This document shows, piece after piece, positions 54,090 through 64,000 of a DNA stretch of 64,000 nucleotides. Source of the stretch: Sporolactobacillus terrae DSM 11697 (GTDB taxonomy: Bacteria > Bacillota > Bacilli > Bacillales > Sporolactobacillaceae); contig NZ_JFZC01000039.1 of NCBI RefSeq assembly GCF_000648615.1, positions 1 to 64,000 on the forward strand, given 5' to 3'. Numbering within the stretch: position 1 is the first letter of the stretch; the number at the start of each line of letters is the position of its first letter. Made by a program: the position numbers and the translations under genes. The notes beneath the pieces are model-generated. The model was not told where the DNA came from and made no database searches. It was given only the letters and a program-made list of their open reading frames with translations.

Positions 54090-55586
54090 GTGAAATTATA
54101 TGTTGTCCAAAAAGGCGATACCATGGAAGAAATCGCAAGAAAACATGGCATGACAATTGACGAATTCAGGAAAATGAATACAGATTTAAGCGAAGGTTCC
54201 TTGCAACAAGGGGAGAAGGTAAAGGTGGCAATTGGAAAACAGCCGATCAAGCGAAAGATTTCCGCTCGATCCGAGGTGACGCACGCGTCTGCTCCTCAAC
54301 CTCAGCCGCAGGCGCCTGAACCGGAACCACCGCAAACACCTGAACCAGCGCCTTCCCAGCCGCAGGCTGTGCAAGAGATCAAGGAACAGCCGAATGCAGT
54401 TCCTAATGCCCATGTTTCCGGAACAGAGGATACAGAATATCCGCAAATTCTCTACCCCAAAAGCCCGGAAGATAACGAATGGAGTCCGACAGACACAGGG
54501 ATGTATCCCAATTATTCTGCCCCACAACCGTCGTCGGGCAGTCCAACAAATGAGGGGCCTTCTGATCCGAACGCAGGTAGCGCGGTTAGTCCTGCTTATG
54601 GAGGGTCAACCTATCCAACCTACCCGAACGTGGGAAATGTGGTCAGTCCGATTACACAAAGCCCAACCTACCCGAATGTAGGGAATGCGGTCAGTCCGGC
54701 AACGCAAGGGCCAACGTATCCGAATATGGGGAATGCGGTCAGTCCGGCAACGCAAGGGCCAACGTATCCGAATATGGGGAATGCGGTCAGTCCGTCGACG
54801 CAAGGGCCAACGTATCCGAATATGGGGAATGTGGTAAGTCCGTCGACGCAAAGCCCAGCGTATCCGAATATGGGGAATGCGGTCAGTCCGGCAACGCAAG
54901 GGCCAACGTATCCGAATATGGGGAATGTGGTCAGTCCGTCGACGCAAGGGCCAACGTATCCGAATATGGGGAATGTGGTAAGTCCGTCGACGCAGAGCCC
55001 AGCGTATCCGAATATGGGGAATGTGGTCAGTCCGTCGACGCAAGGGCCAACGTATCCAAATATGGGAGGCCCCGTGAGCCCTGCACAACAAAGTATAAAT
55101 CCATATTATCCTACCCAAACTGGAGCAAATCAGAATTATCCGCAGAAAAAAGGCGGTTCATATCCGAAATTGCAGCCTTGGAAAGGGAAACAACCGCAAT
55201 ACCCAATTGGAACAAAATCAGTACCTTTGGATCAGCCGTATACAGGAGCTTCTAAAGGTGGCAAGCACCCTTCAATTGTGTCTCCGCAAAAGGGTGGTGC
55301 ATATGGAAAAACGCAAGGATCACAAACGGCGCCTGCTTATACGGGAAAGCTTTCACCGGTTGGTACCGGCTCCTATGGGATGCCACCATATCCTTATACT
55401 CCGGTTAATTCGAAAAAGCCATGTAACTGCGGCGGACCGGTTTCAAACTATGGAAATGCTCCGGTAGCAGGGTACTATGCAGGCAATCAGCCACCACATC
55501 AGAAACCGATTCCTTATAGTGCACTGTCAAATCCTAAGGCACCTACCTATCAACCGTTAAAACAAGAAGGAAAGTCAAAAAAATAA
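54090..55586 (+). CDS. safA: SafA-like spore coat morphogenetic protein with tandem repeats
   Basis: A 498-residue protein. The N-terminal LysM domain (residues 1-48: LYVVQKGDTMEEIARKHGMT, then IDEFRKMN) binds cortex peptidoglycan. A Pro/Gln-rich stretch (about 68-100) precedes ten 16-residue repeats of the type TYPNMGNVVSPSTQGP (about 177-336). The tail is rich in Tyr, Pro and Gly, with CNCGGP near 447. SafA directs inner coat assembly together with SpoVID. GTG start with AGGAGGG upstream. The repeats are much more regular than in B. subtilis SafA. Confidence 0.9.
   Translation: MKLYVVQKGDTMEEIARKHGMTIDEFRKMNTDLSEGSLQQGEKVKVAIGKQPIKRKISARSEVTHASAPQPQPQAPEPEPPQTPEPAPSQPQAVQEIKEQPNAVPNAHVSGTEDTEYPQILYPKSPEDNEWSPTDTGMYPNYSAPQPSSGSPTNEGPSDPNAGSAVSPAYGGSTYPTYPNVGNVVSPITQSPTYPNVGNAVSPATQGPTYPNMGNAVSPATQGPTYPNMGNAVSPSTQGPTYPNMGNVVSPSTQSPAYPNMGNAVSPATQGPTYPNMGNVVSPSTQGPTYPNMGNVVSPSTQSPAYPNMGNVVSPSTQGPTYPNMGGPVSPAQQSINPYYPTQTGANQNYPQKKGGSYPKLQPWKGKQPQYPIGTKSVPLDQPYTGASKGGKHPSIVSPQKGGAYGKTQGSQTAPAYTGKLSPVGTGSYGMPPYPYTPVNSKKPCNCGGPVSNYGNAPVAGYYAGNQPPHQKPIPYSALSNPKAPTYQPLKQEGKSKK
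54618..55097 (+). repeat. Ten tandem 48-bp units within safA
   Basis: Ten units encoding variants of [TA]YPN[MV]GN[AV]VSP[SA]TQ[GS]P. The units are in frame and nearly identical at the DNA level in the middle, while the first two and the last differ. Higher-order alternation (GP, GP, SP) suggests duplication of multi-unit blocks. Copy number probably varies between strains. Confidence 0.95.
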
Positions 55587-55731
55587 AGATGCGTGCAATG
55601 AGTGAAGACGGTTTTAGACGCGAATCGCTGCTTCTCAATTCGTTTTCTATTTTTTGTCAGTTTATCGGTAAAAATTCTTAGCGTAAAAATTGCCTCCTTC
55701 ACACATCATAAGTGCGAAAGGAGGAGTTAAA

Positions 55732-56289
55732 TTGAAAAAAGCAGTACTTAAATTGGGGACCGTACTCTCACTTGGGGCTTTCTTGGCAGGGTGCCAAGCA
55801 GATAATGCGGCAAACAACAATCCAAATGTTGCACCGCGAGACGTCAATTATCGTACGGGGTACAACAATCCGAATACAGCGCCTGATTACACAAATTTCA
55901 ACAATCCGAATGGTCCGCGTGCAAATCAGATGAACTATGGCGATCAGAGGCGTTTAGCAAAACGTATCTCTGATCGGGCCGCTTCAGTTGATGGGGTGGA
56001 TCAAGCGCATGTGCTCGTCACAGGCAATACGGTTGCAATTGGTGCCGTACCGGAAAAAAATGAGAACGTTGCAAACTTGAGAAAGCAGATCCGTCTTCAG
56101 GTTCAGCCACTAGCCGGTGATCGTGAAGTGCTCGTTTCAACGGATAATCGTTATGTGAAGCGCATAACCGCAACTGAAACAGATTTTAATGCGGGAAAAG
56201 CAACACGTGAAGTGCGTTCTGATATCGTTGGCATTATTGACGATCTGACCAATGCAGTGAAACGTCCTTTTGAAAACAACAGTCGCTGA
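55732..56289 (+). CDS. YhcN/YlaJ-family sporulation lipoprotein (CoxA-like)
   Basis: A 185-residue lipoprotein. The signal peptide ends in the lipobox LAGC (Cys at about 23). An Asn/Pro-rich linker (NNNPNVAPRDVNYRTGYNNP) follows, then the YhcN/YlaJ domain (about 75-165: ISDRAASVDGVDQAHVLVTG, VAIGAVPEK). Position after safA matches B. subtilis coxA (yrbB), a spore cortex lipoprotein. TTG start at 55732 with AAAGGAGGAG upstream. Confidence 0.87.
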   Translation: MKKAVLKLGTVLSLGAFLAGCQADNAANNNPNVAPRDVNYRTGYNNPNTAPDYTNFNNPNGPRANQMNYGDQRRLAKRISDRAASVDGVDQAHVLVTGNTVAIGAVPEKNENVANLRKQIRLQVQPLAGDREVLVSTDNRYVKRITATETDFNAGKATREVRSDIVGIIDDLTNAVKRPFENNSR

Positions 56290-56309
56290 TCAATGCCTCT
56301 AAAGCAGCA

Positions 56310-56344
56310 AAAGAGCAAAGGCAGAGCCCTTTGCTCTTTTTTTT
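56310..56344 (+). terminator. Terminator of the coxA-like gene
   Basis: AAAGAGCAAAGG (56310-56321) pairs with CCTTTGCTCTTT (56328-56339), then T run. Confidence 0.9.
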
Positions 56345-56444
56345 AGAATAAAAAATGGTTATAATGGGAACGGAGTGAATTTTACGGAGTACGCGAAAGT
56401 ATAGGATAAAAGAACATAAATGGTAAAAAACGACGACGAACAAG

Positions 56445-56477
56445 AACAGAGGACGGCAATTGCCGGTTCTTTTTTTG
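56445..56477 (+). terminator. Second terminator-like hairpin before yebC
   Basis: A CGGCAATTGCCG hairpin is flanked by AGAAC upstream and GTTCT downstream that can extend the stem, then seven T. It runs into the -35 of the yebC promoter. Confidence 0.55.
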
Positions 56478-56502
56478 ACATTTATGTTTTTTCGACTAAG
56501 AT
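56475..56502 (+). promoter_or_regulatory. SigA promoter of yebC
   Basis: Perfect TTGACA (56475-56480), 16-base spacer, TAAGAT (56497-56502), 34 bases before the start codon. Confidence 0.6.
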
Positions 56503-56536
56503 GCGTTCAGCCGTAATTTTTGGGAGGAGAACCATT

Positions 56537-57268
56537 ATGTCTGGACATTCAAAATGGAATAACATTCAGCATAAGAAAAATGCTGTTGATGCAGCACGCG
56601 GAAAAATTTTTATGAGGTTATCCAAAGATATCTTCTTGGAAGCGCGCCATGGTGGCGGCGATCCGTCAATGAATTCCGGGCTTCGCCACGCGATTGAAAA
56701 GGCGAAAGCTGCAAATATGCCAAATGACAATATTTCCCGGGCAATCAAGAAAGCAACCGGCGATCTTGATGGTGTGACTTATGAAGAAATCACTTATGAG
56801 GGGTACGGACCAGGCGGTGTAGCTGTAATGGTCGACGTCCTGACGGATAATCGTAACCGCTCTGCCTCGGATATTCGCCATGCCTTTACAAAAAGTGGCG
56901 GAAATCTAGGCGAAAGCGGCAGTGTCGGATTTCTGTTCGACAAACAAGGCATCATTGAAATTGAGAAGAATGATGAACTGGATGAAGATACAGTGATGAT
57001 GGATGCAATCGATGCGGGTGCAGAGGACATGAAAACGGAGGATGACCGGTTCATCATTATTACAACACCTGACGTCTTTGAAGATGTTCGCAAAACATTG
57101 AGTGAAGATAAAGGATATGAAGTTGACCGCGCGGAAGTTGCCATGATCCCGACAACAAAAACAGCATTGACCGGCAATGATCTTGAAAAGATGAAAACAT
57201 TGATTGAAGTGCTGGAAGACAATGATGATGTTCAGGATATTTATACCAATCTTGAAGAAAACGATTGA
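56537..57268 (+). CDS. yebC: YebC/PmpR-family translation or transcription regulator
   Basis: A 243-residue protein starting [20 protein letters not shown], the standard YebC opening (usually after Met). [20 protein letters not shown] and [15 protein letters not shown] follow, then the acidic C-terminal domains. Recent work assigns some members to easing ribosome stalling at proline runs, others to transcription. The longer in-frame reading back to 56420 overlaps a terminator and promoter, so I start at 56537 with GGGAGGAG. Confidence 0.95.
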   Translation: MSGHSKWNNIQHKKNAVDAARGKIFMRLSKDIFLEARHGGGDPSMNSGLRHAIEKAKAANMPNDNISRAIKKATGDLDGVTYEEITYEGYGPGGVAVMVDVLTDNRNRSASDIRHAFTKSGGNLGESGSVGFLFDKQGIIEIEKNDELDEDTVMMDAIDAGAEDMKTEDDRFIIITTPDVFEDVRKTLSEDKGYEVDRAEVAMIPTTKTALTGNDLEKMKTLIEVLEDNDDVQDIYTNLEEND

Positions 57269-57283
57269 TTCAGCAGAAGTGGA

Positions 57284-57319
57284 GAAAAGGGGCATTCGTC
57301 GCGGATGCTCCTTTCTTTT
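57284..57319 (+). terminator. Terminator of yebC
   Basis: AAAAGGGGCAT pairs with ATGCTCCTTTCTTT with one mismatch; T-rich tail. The remaining bases to the ruvA promoter hold nothing I can name. Confidence 0.65.
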
Positions 57320-57423
57320 GCGAGATAAGGAAGTTCATGATTTTGAATTTGCTTCTCCTGAAATAAGCGGCATATCAATCGCTGCGAGACATGTAATCGC
57401 TCGGACGCCTTGCATTGTTTTTA

Positions 57424-57453
57424 TTGGGACAAAAATGTGTCATATGCTATGAT
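57424..57453 (+). promoter_or_regulatory. Promoter of ruvAB
   Basis: TTGGGA (57424-57429), 18-base spacer, TATGAT (57448-57453) with an extended TGc. No LexA box was seen nearby. Confidence 0.45.
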
Positions 57454-57506
57454 AGAATGAGTGAACTGACTTCAGAGCAGAAATGAACGGATGAGGAGTT
57501 ACTTAC

Positions 57507-58106
57507 GTGTTTGATTACATAAGGGGAATTTTAACCTATCTTTCCGGAGGCGGGATCGTTATTGAACAGGGCGGGTTCGGCTATCGAATTATTTGTCCTA
57601 ATCCATTTACCTATCAGCCTTTGCTGAAAAAGGAAGCGAAGGTTTATCTGTATCAATATGTACGCGAAGACGCGAATATTTTATACGGATTTCAGACGAG
57701 GGAAGAACGGGAACTGTTTGTCCGACTGCTCTCTGTTTCCGGAATTGGACCGAAAAACGCACTAGCGATTCTTGCCTCCGGTGATCCGGATGAAGTGATT
57801 CAAGCGATTGAAGCGGAAAATGAAAAATATTTGACCCGTTTTCCTGGCATTGGCCGCAAAACCGCAGGGCAAATCATCCTCGACCTAAAAGGCAAACTGC
57901 AGGAATTCGCAATAAGTCCTGCTGCAGAACTGTTGGATGAACCCGAAAAGCGGTTAAACAATGCACTTGCCGAAGCGATGGACGTTCTGTCTTCGCTCGG
58001 ATACTCGGAACGAGAAATTCGAAAAATCGTGCCTAAACTTGAACAACAGAATCTTAGTGCTGAAAATTATGTCAAGGAAGCGTTGAAACGATTATCAAAG
58101 CTATAA
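57507..58106 (+). CDS. ruvA: Holliday junction branch migration complex subunit RuvA
   Basis: A 199-residue junction-binding protein. N-terminal OB fold (FDYIRGILTYLSGGGIVIEQ), two helix-hairpin-helix motifs (LFVRLLSVSGIGPKNALAIL about 70-89 and LTRFPGIGRKTAGQIILDL about 109-127), and the C-terminal RuvB-contact domain (ALAEAMDVLSSLGYSEREI). GTG start with GAGGAG. ruvB follows 15 bases later. Confidence 0.97.
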   Translation: MFDYIRGILTYLSGGGIVIEQGGFGYRIICPNPFTYQPLLKKEAKVYLYQYVREDANILYGFQTREERELFVRLLSVSGIGPKNALAILASGDPDEVIQAIEAENEKYLTRFPGIGRKTAGQIILDLKGKLQEFAISPAAELLDEPEKRLNNALAEAMDVLSSLGYSEREIRKIVPKLEQQNLSAENYVKEALKRLSKL

Positions 58107-58121
58107 AAGGAGGGCGTCTAA

Positions 58122-59126
58122 TTGGAAGAGGATCATCTGCTTTCGCGTGATGCGTTGCTTGAAGATCAAGGGCTGGACCAATCCATTCGTCCTTCCGACT
58201 TAGATCATTATATCGGTCAGGAAGAACTGAAGCGGAATCTTAAAATCTTTATACGTGCTGCAAAAGCGCGGCAGGAACCGCTTGATCATGTTCTTCTCTA
58301 TGGACCCCCGGGGCTAGGAAAAACGACGCTTTCAATGATTATCGCAACGGAGATGGGTGCAGGAATTCGCACCACTTCCGGCCCGGCACTGGAACGACCT
58401 GGCGACCTAGCTGCGGTGCTCTCATCCTTGGAACCGGGCGATGTTCTTTTTATTGACGAAATTCACCGGCTGCCGCGCCATGTTGAAGAAATTCTGTATC
58501 CGGCGATGGAAGACTTTTGCATGGATATCATGATTGGAAAAGATGAAACCGCGCATTCGGTTCGGCTGAACTTGCCGCCGTTTACCTTAGTTGGGGCTAC
58601 GACACGTGCCGGGTATCTGTCTCCGCCGCTTCGCGATCGTTTTGGCGTGATTCACCGCCTGCAGTTTTATACACCGGAAGAATTGTCTATGATTATTAAC
58701 AGAACGGCAGGTGTATTGAAAACAGAAATTGCCGAGAATGCCTGCATTGAAATTGCCAGACGTTCGCGCGGTACGCCGAGAATTGCTAATCGCCTGTTGA
58801 AACGGATTCGCGACTTTGCACAAGTTGAAAACAATGGCATGATTGATCAGCAGACGGCGCGAGATGGGCTTACGCGACTGCATGTTGATGAAGCAGGACT
58901 CGATCGTGTTGATCGTCAACTGATTCTGGGGATAATCAACCAATTTAATGGCGGACCGGTCGGTTTAGATACTCTTGCCGCATCAATTGGCGAGGATCGG
59001 CATACGATCGAAGACGTTCAAGAGCCGTACTTGCTGCAGATTGGATTTATTCAGCGCACACCGCGCGGACGGATTGTGACCGACCAAGCGTACCGGCATT
59101 TTCATTGTAAACGAGAGGACGAGTGA
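58122..59126 (+). CDS. ruvB: Holliday junction helicase RuvB
   Basis: A 334-residue AAA+ motor. [20 protein letters not shown] leads into Walker A GPPGLGKT (about 62-69); Walker [11 protein letters not shown] (about 108-117); arginine finger in [18 protein letters not shown] (about 155-172); winged helix at the C-terminus ([20 protein letters not shown]). TTG start with AGGAGGG upstream. Standard length. Confidence 0.97.
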   Translation: MEEDHLLSRDALLEDQGLDQSIRPSDLDHYIGQEELKRNLKIFIRAAKARQEPLDHVLLYGPPGLGKTTLSMIIATEMGAGIRTTSGPALERPGDLAAVLSSLEPGDVLFIDEIHRLPRHVEEILYPAMEDFCMDIMIGKDETAHSVRLNLPPFTLVGATTRAGYLSPPLRDRFGVIHRLQFYTPEELSMIINRTAGVLKTEIAENACIEIARRSRGTPRIANRLLKRIRDFAQVENNGMIDQQTARDGLTRLHVDEAGLDRVDRQLILGIINQFNGGPVGLDTLAASIGEDRHTIEDVQEPYLLQIGFIQRTPRGRIVTDQAYRHFHCKREDE

Positions 59127-59129
59127 TAA

Positions 59130-59336
59130 ATGGGTGATTTCGGGAAAGTGCTCATGATTGCTGGCGCCATTATCTTTCTAATCGGCCTTTGCTGGCCGCT
59201 TATTGGGCGGCTGCCTGGAGACCTCATTTTTAAAAAGGGAAATGTCACCTTCGTCTTTCCAATTGTTACCTGTATTCTTGTTAGTTTGCTCTTATCCTTA
59301 ATTATGTACTTCATTAATTTATTTCACAGAATGTAA
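59130..59336 (+). CDS. DUF2905 membrane protein
   Basis: A 68-residue protein with two membrane spans (about 5-25 and 42-65) around a loop [20 protein letters not shown], the DUF2905 signature. It starts 3 bases after ruvB, so it is in the same operon. Function unknown. bofC, found here in Bacillus, is missing. Confidence 0.9.
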   Translation: MGDFGKVLMIAGAIIFLIGLCWPLIGRLPGDLIFKKGNVTFVFPIVTCILVSLLLSLIMYFINLFHRM

Positions 59337-59406
59337 GAATGCCGGCAGCAGAACGCACTTTATCCACTGCGTGTGCGGCATTCTGGAAATGAAAGAGAGT
59401 GCTGAT

Positions 59407-61598
<2,192 letters not shown>

Positions 61599-61623
61599 GG
61601 TGTAGAAGGGACGATTTGAATCA

Positions 61624-61947
61624 ATGCAAATCATTTTCTTGTTATTGTTCGTGGCGATTTTCTATTTTCTGTTAATTCGCCCGCAGCAAAAAAGAACGAA
61701 AGAAGCCAGACAAATGCAGTCTTCTCTTTCAAGAGGGGACAAGATCGTAACCATTGGCGGGCTTCAAGGAACGATCGATTCACTCGATGATCAAACAGCT
61801 ACATTGCGTTGCGGAGCAGGTAAGCTGACTTTTGAACGTAACGCGATTCGTGCGGTACTGAAAAAAGCAAATGCTCCGGAACCGGAAAAGATTGAAGAAG
61901 GCAAAGATAAAAAGACTGAAAACGATACTGAAACGGAAAAGAAATAA
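61624..61947 (+). CDS. yajC: Preprotein translocase subunit YajC
   Basis: A 107-residue protein with one N-terminal span (IIFLLLFVAIFYFLLIRPQQ) and the RPQQKR motif, then a small beta domain (SLSRGDKIVTIGGLQGTIDS) and an acidic/basic tail (KIEEGKDKKTENDTETEKK). Partner of SecDF in protein export. It follows tgt in the usual order; no secDF is in the window. Confidence 0.95.
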   Translation: MQIIFLLLFVAIFYFLLIRPQQKRTKEARQMQSSLSRGDKIVTIGGLQGTIDSLDDQTATLRCGAGKLTFERNAIRAVLKKANAPEPEKIEEGKDKKTENDTETEKK

Positions 61948-61954
61948 TGAACGG

Positions 61955-61985
61955 AAAAAGGCGGCCGGATTACGGCCGCTTTTTT
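61955..61985. terminator. Bidirectional terminator after yajC
   Basis: GCGGCCG (61961-61967) pairs with CGGCCGC (61973-61979), A and T runs on the two sides. Confidence 0.9.
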
Positions 61986-62000
61986 CATACGTATGCCGAT

Positions 62001-62378
62001 TCAGTGTTTCGACGCAAACAAGTTGACACCAATCGCACCGCCAAGTGCCGAGGCGGCAATGTTGGCGATCAGAAACAAGTACTGATTGACTCCAGGCGTC
62101 TGATCCAGCCCGAGATATTGAAAAAAAAGATTGAACAGACAATACGCTAGACCGGTGAAGGTGCCGATCAAAAGTCCTTTTTCTTTTGATTTTGCCCCGG
62201 CAATGACCCCGCCGACAAACAGAGCAACGAGTGAAATCACAATCGGAAGAATGGACCCGTTTGATTCAGCAAATGATGTAAAGCGAAGCAGCGATGCGAG
62301 CAGAAATGCTGAAGCAAGGACAATCACAATCGCTGCGATCATGCCGTACGTAACGGCGCTCAGCCAATTTCTAGACAT
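62001..62378 (-). CDS. TIGR04086/YrzE-like membrane protein
   Basis: A 125-residue protein with four membrane spans, of the TIGR04086 family (YGMIAAIVIVLASAFLLASL, LVALFVGGVIAGAKSKEKGL, LGGAIGVNLF at the end). GGAGGTGATC precedes the ATG at 62378. In Bacillus yrzE occupies this position between yajC and spoVB. Function unknown. Confidence 0.85.
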   Translation of the reverse strand: MSRNWLSAVTYGMIAAIVIVLASAFLLASLLRFTSFAESNGSILPIVISLVALFVGGVIAGAKSKEKGLLIGTFTGLAYCLFNLFFQYLGLDQTPGVNQYLFLIANIAASALGGAIGVNLFASKH

Positions 62379-62590
62379 AGTGATCACCTCCGAATATAAG
62401 GATTACAGGAAAAGCAGATCTTGTCGGCTGATGGACCGCACACCGGCCGACAAGTCGCGTGCGGCCTCCGAATTCCTGATAATAAATCTTATTCGGACAA
62501 GTTCGCTTTCATGACCGATCCAATTCATGAAATCAGTTCCTTTGCTCATAATAAATATATCGATTGAATTTATTCGAGAGGGGGATGGGC

Positions 62591-63085
62591 ATGGGTACAT
62601 CGGTCATTCGTATGGTCTGTCTGAGTTTAATGATTGCTATAGGGTTTCACAATATCTTATCCAAAAAAATATCGGAACTCAGCGCATTGCAGCAACTTTT
62701 GATTTTTGCAGCAGCTAATCTTATTGTTGTTGCCGTTGCCTTTCCAGATCATCCGCTGCTGCCGATGCTTGTTCCATTTATCATCCTTCTGCTCATTGAG
62801 CACATGCGATTCTGGCCTGCATACCTCGCCCATTTTATTAAGGGTTCTGATCCGATCAAAAAAGCAGAACCACAGCCTCGCTCCTATGGGCCGCCGAGAA
62901 TTGGACTCTCGCTGATTGAAAATGGTAAAATACGGCACGATCATTTAACAGAGATTGGAAAGACGCAATTTTGGCTCAGACAAGAACTGCGCAAATTTGG
63001 CTACCGCAATATTCATCAAGTCAATTACTTGACCATGGACTCATTGGGCAATTTCTACATGGATTTAAAGAAATACTTGCATTAA
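62591..63085 (+). CDS. YrbG-like protein with DUF421 C-terminal domain
   Basis: A 164-residue protein. Two or three membrane spans (about 4-75) precede a linker and the last DUF421 subdomain (IGLSLIENGKIRHDHLTEIG, then KTQFWLRQELRKFGYRNIHQ). It lacks the first cytoplasmic DUF421 subdomain found in the 29.6 kb protein. Position before spoVB matches B. subtilis yrbG. AGGGGGA precedes the ATG at 62591; 62585 is an alternative. Confidence 0.8.
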   Translation: MGTSVIRMVCLSLMIAIGFHNILSKKISELSALQQLLIFAAANLIVVAVAFPDHPLLPMLVPFIILLLIEHMRFWPAYLAHFIKGSDPIKKAEPQPRSYGPPRIGLSLIENGKIRHDHLTEIGKTQFWLRQELRKFGYRNIHQVNYLTMDSLGNFYMDLKKYLH

Positions 63086-63092
63086 ATTTAAT

Positions 63093-63999
63093 TTAACTAA
63101 ACCATTTGCCAATCAGCGGGAGCTGGCTCACTTGCTCCTTTTGCACGAGTCCGAGAAAAGAAGCGAGTACGAGGTACAAGATGCTGATCAAGGCCAGTAA
63201 TGCGACCGTTCTTGGAAGAAGTGACCAGCCAAGCAGGGCATGATGTGTCAATATATTTGCTGCATAAGCAGTACAAGCGATCAGCAGAAACGTCCGAATA
63301 TAATCGCGAATAATCAATGAGAATCCGATTTTTTTAAACATCACGGCAGCATGCAAAACCGTCACAAGAACGACGTTGGTGCAGATCGCAAGCGCTGTTC
63401 CTTTTATACCGAACTCAGGTCGGCAAGTCAGGAGAAACAGCATGATGGTTTTGACAACCGCTCCGGTCAATGTGTTGTACATTGCAGCTTTAGCTAGATC
63501 AAGTGCTTGAAGGACAGCATGCATCGGTGCTTGAAAATAAAAAATCATGAAGAACGGCGACATTAGATAAAGAAATTGCGCGGATTCCGGCGAGCTGTAG
63601 ATAATCGTCATGAGTGGTTCAGCAAAACAATACGTCACGACAACAGATAAACCGCCGGTGACCATTGCGATGCGCAGCGCTTGATTCAGCCGATAATGGA
63701 TCATACGAAAAGACTGGCGCGCATAGGCCTCACTGACCGCCGGGACCAGCGAGACGTGCAGTGCATGCGTAATGAAGCTAGGCAGCAGAAGCAATGTCAT
63801 CGCATATCCGGTTAACTGCCCGTACAATTGCGTTGACTGTGCAATTGAATAGCCGGCAATGACTAAGGCATGAGAGACAATCATCGGTTCAAGGAAATTG
63901 CCAAGCGAAGAAATTAAGCGGCTGCCCATAGTTGGCAGGCCAATCCGAAGCAGATCGCGCAGTACTTCACGGGTGCCCTTCAGCGCTTTCTGTTTTGGC
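63093..63999 (-). CDS. spoVB: SpoVB-like lipid flippase, partial
   Basis: The C-terminal part (about 302 residues) of a MATE/MurJ-superfamily flippase; the frame stays open through the right edge of the window (upstream residues read KALKGTREVLRDLLRIGLPT), so the N-terminus lies outside. LYGQLTGYAMTLLLLPSFIT and HVSLVPAVSEA are typical of SpoVB. About eight spans remain. In B. subtilis SpoVB is needed for cortex synthesis and probably flips lipid-linked precursors. Convergent with the yrbG-like gene. Confidence 0.9.
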   Translation of the reverse strand, partial: PKQKALKGTREVLRDLLRIGLPTMGSRLISSLGNFLEPMIVSHALVIAGYSIAQSTQLYGQLTGYAMTLLLLPSFITHALHVSLVPAVSEAYARQSFRMIHYRLNQALRIAMVTGGLSVVVTYCFAEPLMTIIYSSPESAQFLYLMSPFFMIFYFQAPMHAVLQALDLAKAAMYNTLTGAVVKTIMLFLLTCRPEFGIKGTALAICTNVVLVTVLHAAVMFKKIGFSLIIRDYIRTFLLIACTAYAANILTHHALLGWSLLPRTVALLALISILYLVLASFLGLVQKEQVSQLPLIGKWFS

Positions 64000-64000
64000 C

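Noticed and set aside
54618-55097. Regular repeats that might look like a CRISPR array
   Set aside because: Units are contiguous, in frame, with no spacers, and encode a coat protein region.
54606-55118. Long reverse-strand ORF across the safA repeats (repeated PHIRIRW-like units)
   Set aside because: It is an antisense shadow of the 48-bp repeats; no ribosome site and extreme composition.
56420-56536. N-terminal extension of YebC
   Set aside because: It spans a terminator-like hairpin and the yebC promoter; the family start is at 56537.

Overview
The window comes from a spore-forming low-to-mid GC Firmicute of class Bacilli. The right half follows the conserved Bacillus order tig-clpX-lonB-engB, hemL-spoVID-ysxE-valS-folC, spoIIB-radC-mreBCD-minCD-spoIVFA/FB-rng-rplU-prp-rpmA-spo0B-obg, niaR-safA-coxA-yebC-ruvAB-queA-tgt-yajC and spoVB. 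Several genes that usually sit in these blocks are absent here (lonA, hemAXCDB, comC, maf, bofC, the nad genes). Together with CcpA-type cre sites and several fermentative dehydrogenases, this points to a lactic-acid-forming, possibly heme-deficient spore former such as Sporolactobacillus. That name is an inference.

Left part (1-20 kb) is accessory and metabolic. It holds a secreted 3D-domain protein, a 30-residue membrane peptide with its own promoter and cre site, a DUF4173-like membrane protein and a hydratase. Next comes a decayed phage-like patch around tRNA-Arg(TCT): an intact holin, a holin-like type I toxin remnant and a frameshifted holin. It is followed by a SCIFF ranthipeptide locus (scfA precursor, scfB radical SAM maturase) preceded by a 46-residue orphan ORF with promoter and cre. 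Then follow a zinc alcohol dehydrogenase, a YczE-like membrane protein, a cre-controlled ketopantoate-reductase-like gene with a lone PTS IIC, class III fructose bisphosphatase, an SDR, an iron alcohol dehydrogenase, YjcZ, and a LexA-box-controlled yolD-yedK pair.

Middle part (19-38 kb): M29 aminopeptidase, TPR protein (ysoA), trigger factor, ClpX, LonB and EngB, then hemL standing alone, a DUF421 protein, the spore coat encasement genes spoVID and ysxE with an extra coat-kinase-like gene between them, T-box-controlled valS and folC. Right part (38-64 kb): a GAF-GGDEF diguanylate cyclase, SpoIIB, RadC, the cell-shape and division-site genes, the SpoIVFA/FB sigma-K processing pair, RNase G, the L21/Prp/L27 set, Spo0B, Obg, NiaR, SafA with ten 16-residue repeats, a CoxA-like lipoprotein, YebC, RuvAB, queuosine genes, YajC, and a partial spoVB running off the right edge.

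Most interesting points: the SCIFF-like peptide lacks the first of the six family cysteines and has Gly at the position where I recall the thioether acceptor Thr; the SOS-type operator over yolD-yedK; the hidden toxin-like gene at 4.6 kb with pairing 5' and 3' ends; hemL without its pathway neighbours; and an intergenic repeat family at 0, 25.1 and 51.2 kb.
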